64,000 nucleotides of DNA, taken from the NCBI RefSeq assembly GCF_013256625.1, contig NZ_CP053908.1, positions 1,116,001 through 1,180,000 of the forward strand. The letters run 5' to 3'. Positions 6,831-16,119 of the stretch are shown here, piece after piece (within the stretch, counting starts at the first letter, position 1; every line of letters starts with the position of its first letter). Origin of the DNA: Hymenobacter sp. BRD128 (GTDB lineage: Bacteria; Bacteroidota; Bacteroidia; Cytophagales; Hymenobacteraceae). The position numbers and the translations under genes are program-made. The notes below the pieces were generated by a model, which worked only from the letters and a program-made list of their open reading frames with translations, did not search any database and was not told the DNA's origin.

Positions 6831-8972
6831 TTATTGCACCACTACCCGCTGCCGGCTAAGGCTTACCCCGTTATTCCACTCTGCCACGTACACGCCGGCC
6901 GGCACGCCCGCCAGTGGCAGGTCGAAGGCTGCCTGCCCGGCCGGGCCGGTGGCGCTGGCCACGCAGCGGCCGGTGGCATCGAGCAGCCGCACCTGGGCGG
7001 CCGTGCCGGGGGCTAGCGGGCCACTGAGGTGCACCGTGCCGGTGGCTGGGTTGGGGTAAGCGGCTAGCCTAGTAGCGGTGGCCGACACGCTCACCACCGG
7101 CGAATAAGTCACCTGCCTATCCTGGTCTACTTGGCGCAGGCGGTAGTAGCGGGTGCCGGCCAGCGGCCGGGCATCGCGGGCCTGGTACTGGCGCGGGGTG
7201 GCGCTGGTGCCCGCGGCGGCCTCTTGAGCCACGGCCTGCCAGGCAGCGGCGGCGGGGTCGTCCTGGCTTTCTACCACAAAGGCCGCGCTGTTAAGCTCCG
7301 AGGCCGTAATCCAGCTCAGCAGGGTGCCCTGGCTAGGCTGGTAGCTCGCCGAGAAGGCTGCGAGCTGCACCGGCAGCGGGCAGGTGGCCGCCGTGAAAGC
7401 CGCGTAGTTGCAGCGCTCGAGTGCCGTGGCGCCGGTGCTGTAGTCGCGCACGTTCTGGCCGGCGGCGATGTCACTATTCGTGTCGAGCGTGCGGCGCGTC
7501 TGGCCGTTGCCGATGGCATAGTTCATCACGCCGGTGGCCGAGATAATGTGCGCGAGCTGCGCGCCGTGGCCTTCTTCGTGCAACGCCACGCTCTCAAAAT
7601 CGTACTGCTGGCCGCTAGGAGTGCTGGTAGTGTAGTTCCAGGTATAGGCGGGCGCGGTGCTGGTGGCCGGAATGGGCACCGGCGCATAAGCGTAGTCAGT
7701 TTCGATGGCCTGCCAGTTGAGCGGGCCGTTGCTTACCGAGCAGCCGTAGTAGTACTGGTACGTGACGCCCAGCACGCCCGTGCTGAGCGTGGCATCGAAG
7801 CGCACCACGTTCACACCATCCTTACTGGTCACGTCGTTTGGGGCCGCCGTGGCGCTGATGGTGCGGTTGATACCCCCCTGGCAGCGCCAGTTTTGCAGGG
7901 CCCGCTCGAACGGCGCCTTGGCTGCGGCCGGGAAGCTAGCGGCGTATTGCAGCGTGTAGCCGCCGCTGTTGTCGGGGCTGATGAGGTGGATGCGGTAGGG
8001 CTGGCCGTTGGAAACCGTGGTGAGCAGCGCATACGTCACCGTGAGCGGGCTGGGGCTGGTGGCTAGGGCACCCCCATTGTCAGCCACCTGAAAGTCGCCG
8101 GTGCCGGCCGGGCTACTCGGGGTGCTGGGCGAAGTGCCGTTCGCCGGCACGCGCACCTGAATCTGCGTATCGCTCCAGCTGAGGTAGTCGCTGGCCAGCG
8201 GCTTGATGTACGAGGCCCCGCCATCGTCGGCATTGCGAAACTGCACGTAGCCCGCGCCCTGCGTGCTGCCAAAGCCCGTGCCCGTGATGGTGAGCACCCC
8301 GGTCGGGCTGGTGGTGGTAGCCGTAGTAGTGCCCACCGTCACGGCGCTGGGCGAAAAGCTGCTGATAACGGGTGCCGTAGTAGCCAGCGGCCCGGCCGCC
8401 GCGCGCAGGCGGCGGAGCTGGGTGGCTGCCGCCAGGCTGGTATTGGCCGCCACCGTGCGGTACGCAGTGCCGGTGCCCGCCTGCACCGCCTCATACAGCG
8501 CCTGCCCAATGCTGGCGTAGCGCCCAAAGGGCTCGCTGGCCGTGAGGTCGGTCAGGTCGTAGCCAATAAAGCCCTGCGGCCCGGCGTAGGCTCGGCGCTC
8601 GCCCGGCTGGTTAGGGTCGGCCTCCAAAAAAAAGATGCCCTGCTGGCCCGCAGTCAGCTGCAAAGAGCTGCTTACTTCCTCGCGCCGCAGCCCCAGCGTG
8701 CCGCCCGGCGTGAGCAAGCTCAGCGGCCCGCCCGGCAGCGGCCCCCGGAACACCTTGAATACTTCCAGCACGTTGCGCGTCACCAAGTGGCCGTTCAGGT
8801 CCTCCACCTGCTGGCTGGCCACGCGGGCCTCCACCACCAGCGCCGCCTGCTGGGTGCGCTGGCTCAGCGCCACGGGCGCCAGCAGGCAGCCTTGGGCGCG
8901 CAACAACTGGGGCGCAGCGATGCACAACCAGGAAAACAGAGCCGGCCCGGCATAACGTAGTAAACGAGGCAT
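6831..8972 (-). CDS. Secreted matrixin-like zinc metalloprotease with T9SS sorting domain
   Basis: A 713-residue exported protein. An N-terminal signal peptide ends near the AQG at 26-28. An IPT/TIG immunoglobulin-like domain follows at about 203-285 (PVISSFSPSAVTVG through DTQIQVRVP). The protease domain carries HEEGHGAQLAHI near 463-474, fitting HExxHxxxxxH zinc binding, with a downstream Met-turn candidate MNYAIG. The last 75 residues (AYPNPATGTVHLSG, ATGRCV, GVYVAEW and RVVVQ) are a type A C-terminal sorting domain for type IX secretion, so the protein should cross the outer membrane and be attached or released. It is monocistronic with its own -7 element upstream. The substrate is unknown. 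Confidence 0.9.
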   Translation of the reverse strand: MPRLLRYAGPALFSWLCIAAPQLLRAQGCLLAPVALSQRTQQAALVVEARVASQQVEDLNGHLVTRNVLEVFKVFRGPLPGGPLSLLTPGGTLGLRREEVSSSLQLTAGQQGIFFLEADPNQPGERRAYAGPQGFIGYDLTDLTASEPFGRYASIGQALYEAVQAGTGTAYRTVAANTSLAAATQLRRLRAAAGPLATTAPVISSFSPSAVTVGTTTATTTSPTGVLTITGTGFGSTQGAGYVQFRNADDGGASYIKPLASDYLSWSDTQIQVRVPANGTSPSTPSSPAGTGDFQVADNGGALATSPSPLTVTYALLTTVSNGQPYRIHLISPDNSGGYTLQYAASFPAAAKAPFERALQNWRCQGGINRTISATAAPNDVTSKDGVNVVRFDATLSTGVLGVTYQYYYGCSVSNGPLNWQAIETDYAYAPVPIPATSTAPAYTWNYTTSTPSGQQYDFESVALHEEGHGAQLAHIISATGVMNYAIGNGQTRRTLDTNSDIAAGQNVRDYSTGATALERCNYAAFTAATCPLPVQLAAFSASYQPSQGTLLSWITASELNSAAFVVESQDDPAAAAWQAVAQEAAAGTSATPRQYQARDARPLAGTRYYRLRQVDQDRQVTYSPVVSVSATATRLAAYPNPATGTVHLSGPLAPGTAAQVRLLDATGRCVASATGPAGQAAFDLPLAGVPAGVYVAEWNNGVSLSRQRVVVQ

Positions 8973-9001
8973 CAGTACTTTTCGCAGAAATGGATTTCTA
9001 C

Positions 9002-9009
9002 CAAAAGTA
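9002..9009 (-). promoter_or_regulatory. Bacteroidota -7 promoter element (TACTTTTG)
   Basis: An exact TAnnTTTG match on the minus strand, 29 bases upstream of the metalloprotease ATG. This is a reasonable spacing for a short leader. Confidence 0.6.
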
Positions 9010-9106
9010 CCAACGAACTGCCCATAATTGCCTTATGTTATGGGTTAAAATACAACATTATCCTGCTTTAGGGCAATGCGCTGAATAAGTTGTTCCTTCG
9101 CCGGTT

Positions 9107-9589
9107 CTAGCGCCGGCCAAAGCCTACCGGCCGGGGCCGCTGGCCCAACAGGTAGTGCAGGGCTAGCCGGTAGCTTTCGAGCCCAAAGCCCGCGATGCTG
9201 CCCACGCAGTGCTTGCCGATGTAGCTGGTGTGCCGGAAGTCTTCGCGCCCGGCCAGGTTGCTCAGGTGCACTTCCAGCACGGGCAGGCCCGCGCCGGCCA
9301 CGGCGGCCACGGCATCGCCCAGCGCCACGCTGGTGTGGGTAAAGCCGCCCGCGTTCAGCACCACGGCCTGGCTAGCCCCTTCCGAGCCGGCTTCGCCCCA
9401 GCCGGCGGCCGCGTGCAGGCGGTCGAGGAGCGCGCCCTCGTGGTTGCTCTGAAAAGCCGTGAGCGTGAGGTCGGGAAAGGCTTCCTGCAACTCGGGTAAA
9501 AAGTCGTCGAACGAGCGCGTGCCGTAGATGTGCGGCTCGCGGCGGCCTAGCAAGTTCAGGTTTGGGCCGTTGAGAATAAGGATATTCAA
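9107..9589 (-). CDS. aroQ: 3-dehydroquinate dehydratase, type II
   Basis: Catalyses dehydration of 3-dehydroquinate to 3-dehydroshikimate in the shikimate pathway, as a cytoplasmic dodecamer. The start region ILILNGPNLNLLGRREPHIYG holds the nucleotide-like loop and the catalytic tyrosine (Y22). QSNHEG, NAGGFTHTSVAL and EVHLSN follow in the expected order; 160 residues is slightly longer than usual because of an acidic insert around WGEAGSEGA. The frame stays open to an ATG at 9628, but that lies in an inverted repeat and adds 13 residues unlike the family, so TTG at 9589 is chosen. It is divergent from xerD. Confidence 0.93.
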   Translation of the reverse strand: MNILILNGPNLNLLGRREPHIYGTRSFDDFLPELQEAFPDLTLTAFQSNHEGALLDRLHAAAGWGEAGSEGASQAVVLNAGGFTHTSVALGDAVAAVAGAGLPVLEVHLSNLAGREDFRHTSYIGKHCVGSIAGFGLESYRLALHYLLGQRPRPVGFGRR

Positions 9590-9610
9590 GGAAGTAGGGG
9601 GCTTGAGTAC

Positions 9611-9673
9611 GCCGGCAAAGAACGTCATGCTTCACTGCGTGGACGCCAGCCACGCATGACGTTCTTTGCGGGC
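9611..9673. repeat. Inverted repeat between aroQ and xerD
   Basis: Arms of 20 bases at 9611-9630 and 9654-9673 pair with one mismatch; an inner GCGTGG / CCACGC stem lies in the loop. The arms include AACGTCATGC, linking it to the GTCATGC family. It lies in the divergent aroQ-xerD promoter region and provides the false upstream ATG for aroQ. Confidence 0.92.
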
Positions 9674-9702
9674 AGTAAGTAGGTGCTAAACAAATTTCCT
9701 CC

Positions 9703-10602
9703 GTGACCTGGCCGCAAGCAATCAAACAATTTGACGGGTACCTGCGCCTCGAAAAGTCGCTCTCGCCCAACTCGGTGGAGGCGTACTGCCGCGATGTGCG
9801 CAAGCTGCACCAGTGGCTGGAGTTTGAAAAGCTTAAGGCTGGCCCGCTGCAAGTAACTACGCGCCTGCTGCGCGATTTTCTGGCCACGCTCACCGATCTG
9901 GGGCTGTCCAGCACCTCGCAGGCGCGCACCTTGTCGGGCATCAAGGCCTTCTACGAGTTTCTCATCATGGAAGACCTGCTCAAAATCGACCCCACCGACA
10001 CGCTGGAATCGCCCAAGGCCGGCCGCCACCTGCCCGACACGCTCTCGTACCCAGATATTGAGAACCTGCTGGCCGCCATCGACCTGAGCACCAGCGAGGG
10101 CCTGCGCAGCCGGGCGGTGCTGGAGGTGCTGTACTCGTCGGGCCTGCGCGTGAGCGAGCTGTGCGACTTAAAGCTGTCGAACCTGTATGTTGAGCAAGGC
10201 TTTATGCGGGTGCTGGGCAAGGGCAACAAGGAGCGGCTGGTGCCCATTGGGCGCGAGGCCGTGAAGCACCTGCATTTTTACCTGGGCGGCGTGCGCCAGC
10301 ACCTCACCGTGCAGCCGGGCTGCGAGGATTTGGTATTTCTGAGCATGCGCGGCCGGCAGCTTTCGCGCATCACGGTGTTCACTGCTATCAAGAAGCTGGC
10401 CGAGCTGGCCGGCCTGCGCCAGACCATCAGCCCGCACACGCTGCGGCACTCCTTTGCCACGCACCTGCTCGAAGGCGGCGCCGACCTGCGCGCCGTGCAG
10501 GAAATGCTGGGCCACGCCTCCATCACGACCACCGAAATCTATACCCACCTCGACCGCGACTACCTGCGGCAGGTGATTACTGAGTTTCACCCCAGAAGTT
10601 GA
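9703..10602 (+). CDS. xerD: Tyrosine recombinase XerD
   Basis: A 299-residue site-specific recombinase that resolves chromosome dimers at dif together with XerC, activated by FtsK at the septum. The N-terminal SAM-like core-binding domain (about 1-95) contains LEKSLSPNSVEAY. The catalytic residues are R149 (SSGLRVSEL), K173 (LGKGNKERL), H245 and R248 (SPHTLRHSFATH), H271 (MLGHASITTTEIYTH) and the nucleophile Y280. The start is GTG. The ftsK gene lies 2.4 kb downstream, which fits their functional link although they are not in one operon. XerC and dif are not in the window. Confidence 0.95.
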   Translation: MTWPQAIKQFDGYLRLEKSLSPNSVEAYCRDVRKLHQWLEFEKLKAGPLQVTTRLLRDFLATLTDLGLSSTSQARTLSGIKAFYEFLIMEDLLKIDPTDTLESPKAGRHLPDTLSYPDIENLLAAIDLSTSEGLRSRAVLEVLYSSGLRVSELCDLKLSNLYVEQGFMRVLGKGNKERLVPIGREAVKHLHFYLGGVRQHLTVQPGCEDLVFLSMRGRQLSRITVFTAIKKLAELAGLRQTISPHTLRHSFATHLLEGGADLRAVQEMLGHASITTTEIYTHLDRDYLRQVITEFHPRS

Positions 10603-10616
10603 GTAGCGAGTCAGTA

Positions 10617-10686
10617 GCGCGAACTTTGTAGTTCGCGTTCTTAAACGACCTTAACGGCCCGGGGACGCGAGCTACAAAGTTTGCGC
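10617..10686. repeat. 22-bp inverted repeat downstream of xerD
   Basis: Arms at 10617-10638 and 10665-10686 pair with two mismatches; each arm is itself nearly palindromic around GCGAACTTTGTAGTTCGC. The sequence is unrelated to the GTCATGC family. It fills the gap between xerD and the next gene and may serve as a terminator. Confidence 0.92.
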
Positions 10687-10693
10687 CACTGCT

Positions 10694-12417
10694 TTGAAAC
10701 CTATCTGCCTTGCCCTGCTAGGGTTATTGCTATTTTTATTACCCGTGCTGCTGCTGGGCCGCCACGGCTACGTGCTCATCCACGACAACCTGGACACCGA
10801 AATCAGCCTCGTGTACCTGCTCACCAAGCTGCACCTGGCCTTCGCCTACGGCCGCGACGTGGTGGTGCCTGAGGTGATGAACGGCATTCCGCGCAACGCC
10901 CTGCGGCCCGGCCTGAGCGCGACGGTGCTCGTATTCAGCCTTTTCCGGGATAATCCGCTGGCAGCCTACCTCGTGCATCAGGTGCTGGTGCGGGCGCTGG
11001 GGCTGCTGGCCATGTACTGGCTGCTGCGCCGCTACGGCCTAAGTCAGCCGGGGCAGCGTGGGCTGGCGGCGGCCGTGGCGCTGGCCTGGGCCACGCTGCC
11101 GCTCTACAGCATCTACGGCCTCACGGTGCTGGGGCAGCCGGCGCTGCTGCGCGCGGCCCTCGATTTGCGCCAGGGGCGCGACCGCTGGCTAGCCTGGCTG
11201 GTGTGCGCCGCGTTTCCGCTGTGGTCGATTTTTGTGTACGTGGGGCCATTCATCGCCGTGGTGTGGGGTGGCTTGCTGCTGCTCGACCTGGCGCGGCGCG
11301 GGCGGGCGGCCTGGGCTGGCACCGTGCGCGGCGCGGCGGGGCTAGCCCTGCTGCTGGCCATGTACGGGGTGGTAGAGTGGCCGCTGTTCTACTCGCTGCT
11401 GGTGGCCAGGCAATTCGTGTCGCACCGCGAAGAGTTTGATTTTGTGCGCCTGCTGCCGCACGGAGTAGGGGTGGGGCTGAAGGAAGCGCTGCGCTACTTC
11501 TGGCTGGGGCAATACCACGCCAGCCCCTTCTTTCGGGGCGTGGTGCTGCTGGCGGTGGGCGTGGCGCTGGCCCGGCTAGCCCCGGCGCGGCGGCAGGTGC
11601 TGCGCCGCCGCGTGGGTTGGGTGCTGCTGGCGCTGGCGGGCGCGTCGCTGTTTTGCGGGTTTGCGCCGCAGCTGGCCATGCTCTACCAAAAGCAGCTGCC
11701 CTTGTTGCACGCGTTCACGCTCACGCGGTTCCACTTTCTGATGTCGCTAACGTGGTTTGGCCTGCTGGCGCTGGCGCTGCGCGAACTGCCGGCCACGCCG
11801 GCCGGCCGCCGGCTAGCCTACGGGCTGGTAGCGTTGCAATTTGTGGTGGCCCTGCCGCTTAATGCGGAATACATTAATAATCTGCGTATCCTGGTGGGCC
11901 GGCCCAAAGCCGACGCGCCCAGCTACGCTGCGTTTATGGCGCCCAAGCTGTTCAAGCAGGCTAGGAATTTTATTTTCCGCCAAACCGGGCAGCCGCCCGC
12001 CGCCTACCGGGTGGTGAGCCTGGGCCTGCCGCCCGCCGTGGCGCAACTCAACGACTTCTATACCCTCGACAGCAACCAGAACAGCTACCCGCTGCCCTAT
12101 AAGCACACCTTCCGGCCAATCGTGGCCGGCGAGCTGGCCAAAAGCCCCGCCCTGGCTACCTACTACGACGCCTGGGGCAACCGCTGCTACCTGATGGCGG
12201 CCGAGCTGGGGCGCAGCTACCTCATCGGCAAGCGCCCCCGCGCACCGTGCAGCACCTGGCCTTCGACGCGGCGGCCTTCCGGGCGCTGGGCGGGCGCTAC
12301 GTATTCTCGGCCGTGCGCCTGGCCCACCCCGAAGCAAGCGGCCTGCGCCTGCTCGGGGTGTTCGACGATTCCGAAGCCTACTGGCGCCTGCACCTCTACG
12401 AAGCCGCTGGCCAATAG
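10694..12417 (+). pseudogene. DUF6044-like polytopic membrane protein, frameshifted near its 3' end
   Basis: About 574 residues when repaired, with a hydrophobic signal-like start, roughly ten membrane helices and a large soluble C-terminus. It resembles DUF6044-type membrane proteins of unknown function (GRHGYVLIHDNLDTEISLVY early in the sequence). The opening frame loses its protein-like character after GRSYLIGKRP and runs on antisense over the next gene. From the C5 run at 12235-12239 onward, the frame one base back reads TVQHLAFDAAAFRALGGRYV and ends naturally at TAG 12415-12417. Restoring one C gives a continuous protein. The break is probably a sequencing error. The start is TTG; an ATG alternative is not obvious. 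Confidence 0.8.
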
Positions 12418-12421
12418 CCCG

Positions 12422-12904
12422 CTAGGCTGCGGCCGCCGAGCTGGTAGTATCGGCGATGGCGGGAGCCACAGCGGGCAGCCCGTTGCGGCGCTGGCATTCG
12501 CGGAGCCAAGTGGCGGCGTCTTCAGCGGAGGAAAATACCTGCACCTCAAAATGCTGCTTAAATGGGTCGCGCGCCAGCATCACCCCCAGGTCGGCCTCAG
12601 TGTGGGGCTGGGCCACGTGGGCTACGTAGCGCAGCCCCAGGCGGGCGGCCTGCGGGGCCCACACGCGTTTTAGCCAGGCTACCGAGTCAAACCACGGCCC
12701 CTGAATCTGGCTATTGTCGTTGAGTAGATAAAGCACTGGCTCTATTTGCAGCGGCTCCAGCGCCGTTAGGGCACCCTGCTCGGCATCGACGGGCGATATA
12801 AAGCCCTGCCAGGTGGTGCGCAGCCAGCGCTCGGCTGGCATGTATTCAGTAGTGCAATACGGCTGCCCGTTAGGGTGGCGCACTACGCGGGGTAAAATTT
12901 GCAT
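12422..12904 (-). CDS. Hypothetical protein, possible STAS-like fold
   Basis: A 160-residue cytoplasmic protein without signal peptide or membrane helix. The start at 12904 gives MQILPRVVRHPNGQPYCTTE; the longer upstream frame lies antisense to the ftsK promoter and N-terminus and is not protein-like. The pattern of a hydrophobic strand, VLYLLNDNSQIQGPWFD, then VWAPQAARLGLRYVAHV and FEVQVFSSAEDAATWL suggests an alpha/beta STAS- or SpoIIAA-like domain with a closing helix, as seen in small Bacteroidota regulatory proteins. That is a fold guess only. It converges with the frameshifted membrane gene, with four bases between their stops. Confidence 0.72.
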   Translation of the reverse strand: MQILPRVVRHPNGQPYCTTEYMPAERWLRTTWQGFISPVDAEQGALTALEPLQIEPVLYLLNDNSQIQGPWFDSVAWLKRVWAPQAARLGLRYVAHVAQPHTEADLGVMLARDPFKQHFEVQVFSSAEDAATWLRECQRRNGLPAVAPAIADTTSSAAAA

Positions 12905-13051
12905 CAGGTAAGAAAATAAGGGAAAAGAATAGTCAGCGAAAGACGAAAATGCGCCCTGGTCGGTTGCGGTTCCGGTTATGGTTTCTCTCAAGGCAGCCGG
13001 GCCTAAAACCGGCATTGCTGGCGTAGATTTGACCTTTCCGTTTGCCCACGC

Positions 13052-16000
13052 ATGGCTACTAACAATTACCGTACCCCGCCCGGTGGCCCCGCTGCCGCTA
13101 ACCGCCCAGGGCCACCAGCCGATGCCGGGGCGCCCCGCCCGGCGCGGGGCAATACGCCGCGCCCGGCCCCCGGCAGCACCCCGGCGCCCAGCCCGGCCAA
13201 AGCTACTGCCCCGGCCGGCCGCGCCCGGCCCCCGGTGCCGGCCGCCCCGCGCGGCCCCCGCCGCCTCGTGCCCGGCCTCGGCCAGCTCACGGCCTTGGTG
13301 CGCGACCGCCGCTTTCACCTGCTCATTGGCTTTGGACTGCTGCTCGGCTCGCTTTACCTTACCATTGCCTTCACCTCGTTTCTGCTGAGTGGCCGCGCCG
13401 ACCAGAGCGTGGTGGCCGCGCTCGGCACCGTGCCGATAAAAGAAGCCGGCCAGGAATCGGGCAACTGGCTAGGCCTACTCGGGGCCTGGCTAGCCGAGAA
13501 GTTCATTTACCGGGGCTTTGGGCTGGCTTCCTACGCGCTCATTCCCATCGTCTTTTTCCTGGGCTATAAGATTGTATTTCGCCGGGCCAAAGGCTCGGTA
13601 AGCTACGTGCTGGCGCTGGGTCTGTTTACCATGCTCTGGGTCAGTGCGTTGCTGGGCTACGTAGTGGTGCAGCTGGCGCAGCCCGGCGCCGACCCGGCGC
13701 AGGCGGGGGCAGCCCAGGCCCACCGCCTCGACTGGCTGAGCGGCGGGGCCGGCTACGAGCTGGCCCTGTGGCTCGACTCGCTCATTGGCTGGGGCACGGT
13801 GCTGCTGCTGACTTTCGGGCTCATCATGTTTGTGGTATTTTTCTTCAATATCACGACGTTAAACCTCAACCTGGGTAGCAGCGACGACGAGGAAACGGAC
13901 GACGAAACCGAGGCGGAAGCCAATTTGACGCCAGCGCCCGTGGCCAACCGCCCGGCTAAAGCGTCCTCCCCCAGTACCCCTGAGCCAACGGCCGCTATTC
14001 CGCTACCCACCCGCGAGCCTGAGTTCGAGCCCGCCCCGCGCCCTGGCCCCCTTAAGGCGCCGGTGCCCGCCCGCACCAGCTTCGAGGTAGTGAATGCGCC
14101 CGCCAACGAGCCCGCGGCTGCTGGCTCCACGCTCACTGAGGCGGGGGCGGCTACGGCCCTCGCCGTAGCGCCCGCCGCCCCGGTGCTGCCGGTGGCCGCG
14201 GCCACGGTGGCTAGCGGGCCGGCCTTCTCGTTCGAGCTGCCGGAAGCCGAGCCGGAAGCTGCCGCTGCCGAGCCGGTCGCGGCGAGCGTGCCCACGCCGC
14301 TTTCGCTGGCCGACCTGGCCGATGGCCCGCTGCCCGCGGTGGCTAGCCCCCGCCCGGCCCCCAGCGCTCCCAGCCAGAAGCTGGAGATAACGGTGCCTAG
14401 CCGCGACGACCTCGACCCCAACGCCGGCGCCGACATTGCGGCCGTGGCCGACGAGGACGAGAACGCCGATGCCATGCCCGACGTCAACTACGACCCCACG
14501 CTCGACCTCGCGCGCTACCAGTTCCCGACCCTGGAACTGCTCAACGACTACGGCGTGGCCAAGGCGCAGGTAACTAAGGAGGAGCTGGAAGCCAATAAGG
14601 ACCGCATCGTCGAAACGCTGGGGCACTACGGCATTACCATTGCCAGCATTAAGGCCACCATCGGCCCCACCGTCACGCTCTATGAGATTGTGCCCGAGGC
14701 CGGCGTGCGCATCTCCAAAATCAAGAGCCTGGAAGATGACATTGCCTTGAGCCTGGCCGCGTTAGGTATTCGTATCATCGCCCCCATCCCGGGCAAGGGC
14801 ACCATCGGCATCGAGGTGCCGAATACCAAGAAAGAGATGGTGAGCATCCGCTCGGTGCTGGGCTCGGAGAAGTTTGCCCGCACCGAAATGGACTTGCCGG
14901 TGGCTTTCGGCCGCACCATCACCAACGAGGTATTCGTGGCCGACCTGGCCAAAATGCCCCACCTGCTCATGGCCGGGGCCACCGGCCAGGGCAAGTCGGT
15001 GGGCCTGAACGTGATTCTGGCCTCGCTGCTTTATAAGCGCCACCCGGCCACGCTCAAGTTCGTGCTCGTTGACCCCAAGAAGGTGGAGCTCAGCATCTTC
15101 AATAAGATTGAGCGCCACTTCCTGGCCAAGCTGCCCGACACCGAGGAAGCCATTATCACCGACACCAAGAAGGTGGTGAACACGCTGAACTCGCTGTGCA
15201 TGGAGATGGACCGCCGCTACGACCTGCTCAAAGAAGCCGGCTGCCGCAACCTCAAAGAGTACAACGCCAAGTTCGTCGAGCGGCGCCTGAACCCCAAGAA
15301 GGGCCACCGCTTCCTGCCGTTTATCGTGCTGGTAATCGACGAGCTAGCCGACCTGATGATGACCGCCGGCAAGGAGGTCGAAACGCCCATTGCCCGCCTG
15401 GCGCAGCTGGCCCGCGCCATCGGCATCCACCTCATCGTGGCTACGCAACGGCCTAGCGTGAACGTGATTACGGGTATCATCAAGGCCAACTTTCCGTGCC
15501 GGATTTCCTTTAAAGTGACCAGCAAAATCGACTCGCGCACTATTCTGGACACCGGTGGGGCCGACCAGCTCATTGGCCAGGGCGATATGCTGTTTTCGGC
15601 TGGTTCTGACCTTATCCGGGTGCAGTGCGCCTTCATCGACACGCCCGAAGTGGACCGCGTGTGCGACTACATCGGGGAGCAGCAGGGCTACGCCGATGCC
15701 TACCTGCTGCCCGAAGTGGCCGGCGCCGATGGCGACGAAGGCAGCGGCCAGGAAGAGCTGGACCCTAGCGAGCGCGACTCGATGTTTGCCGAAGCGGCCC
15801 GCTGCATAGTGCTGCACCAGCAGGGCTCTACCTCACTCATCCAGCGCAAGTTGAAGCTGGGCTACAACCGCTCGGGCCGCCTCATGGACCAGCTCCAGCA
15901 AGCCGGCATTGTGGGGCCGTTTGAAGGCAGCAAGGCCCGCGCCGTGCTCATTCCCGATGAGTATCAGCTTGAGCAGCTGCTGAATACTTTATCTAAATAA
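13052..16000 (+). CDS. ftsK: DNA translocase FtsK/SpoIIIE
   Basis: A 982-residue septal motor that pumps chromosome ends into daughter cells and activates XerCD at dif. A Pro/Ala/Arg-rich N-terminus is followed by four membrane helices (about 90-270). A long acidic Pro/Ala-rich linker (about 275-470) precedes the alpha and beta motor domains. The Walker A is GATGQGKS near 641-648, with the Walker B-like LVIDELADLMM and the family motif ATQRPSVNVITG downstream. The C-terminal gamma winged helix (RKLKLGYNRSGRLMDQL) that reads KOPS sites is intact. The frame closes with a 25-bp hairpin just downstream. The next gene, lolA, follows after that hairpin. Confidence 0.96.
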   Translation: MATNNYRTPPGGPAAANRPGPPADAGAPRPARGNTPRPAPGSTPAPSPAKATAPAGRARPPVPAAPRGPRRLVPGLGQLTALVRDRRFHLLIGFGLLLGSLYLTIAFTSFLLSGRADQSVVAALGTVPIKEAGQESGNWLGLLGAWLAEKFIYRGFGLASYALIPIVFFLGYKIVFRRAKGSVSYVLALGLFTMLWVSALLGYVVVQLAQPGADPAQAGAAQAHRLDWLSGGAGYELALWLDSLIGWGTVLLLTFGLIMFVVFFFNITTLNLNLGSSDDEETDDETEAEANLTPAPVANRPAKASSPSTPEPTAAIPLPTREPEFEPAPRPGPLKAPVPARTSFEVVNAPANEPAAAGSTLTEAGAATALAVAPAAPVLPVAAATVASGPAFSFELPEAEPEAAAAEPVAASVPTPLSLADLADGPLPAVASPRPAPSAPSQKLEITVPSRDDLDPNAGADIAAVADEDENADAMPDVNYDPTLDLARYQFPTLELLNDYGVAKAQVTKEELEANKDRIVETLGHYGITIASIKATIGPTVTLYEIVPEAGVRISKIKSLEDDIALSLAALGIRIIAPIPGKGTIGIEVPNTKKEMVSIRSVLGSEKFARTEMDLPVAFGRTITNEVFVADLAKMPHLLMAGATGQGKSVGLNVILASLLYKRHPATLKFVLVDPKKVELSIFNKIERHFLAKLPDTEEAIITDTKKVVNTLNSLCMEMDRRYDLLKEAGCRNLKEYNAKFVERRLNPKKGHRFLPFIVLVIDELADLMMTAGKEVETPIARLAQLARAIGIHLIVATQRPSVNVITGIIKANFPCRISFKVTSKIDSRTILDTGGADQLIGQGDMLFSAGSDLIRVQCAFIDTPEVDRVCDYIGEQQGYADAYLLPEVAGADGDEGSGQEELDPSERDSMFAEAARCIVLHQQGSTSLIQRKLKLGYNRSGRLMDQLQQAGIVGPFEGSKARAVLIPDEYQLEQLLNTLSK

Positions 16001-16007
16001 AGAAGTT

Positions 16008-16062
16008 GCCAGAAGGTGAAGGGAGAATTATCAACCGGATAATTCTCCCTTCACCTTCTGGC
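16008..16062. terminator. 25-bp perfect hairpin after ftsK
   Basis: Arms at 16008-16032 and 16038-16062 are perfectly complementary over 25 bases with a five-base loop (AACCG). It starts eight bases after the ftsK stop. There is no long T tract, so it may be a Rho-independent terminator of weak type, an mRNA-stabilising 3' stem, or another palindromic repeat insertion. Confidence 0.85.
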
Positions 16063-16119
16063 CCCGCTTTTGCGTATAGGCGATTACCCGGCCCCATTGA
16101 GCCGGGTTTTTCTTACCCC

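Noticed and set aside
9703..10602. Phage or integron integrase for the tyrosine recombinase
   Set aside because: Length, motif spacing and the aroQ neighbour fit housekeeping XerD; no attachment site, cassette or phage gene is nearby.
12422..13318. Extended start (13318) for the 12422 minus-strand gene
   Set aside because: The extra N-terminal part is Gly/Ala/Arg-rich and antisense to the start of ftsK; the ATG at 12904 gives a compact protein.
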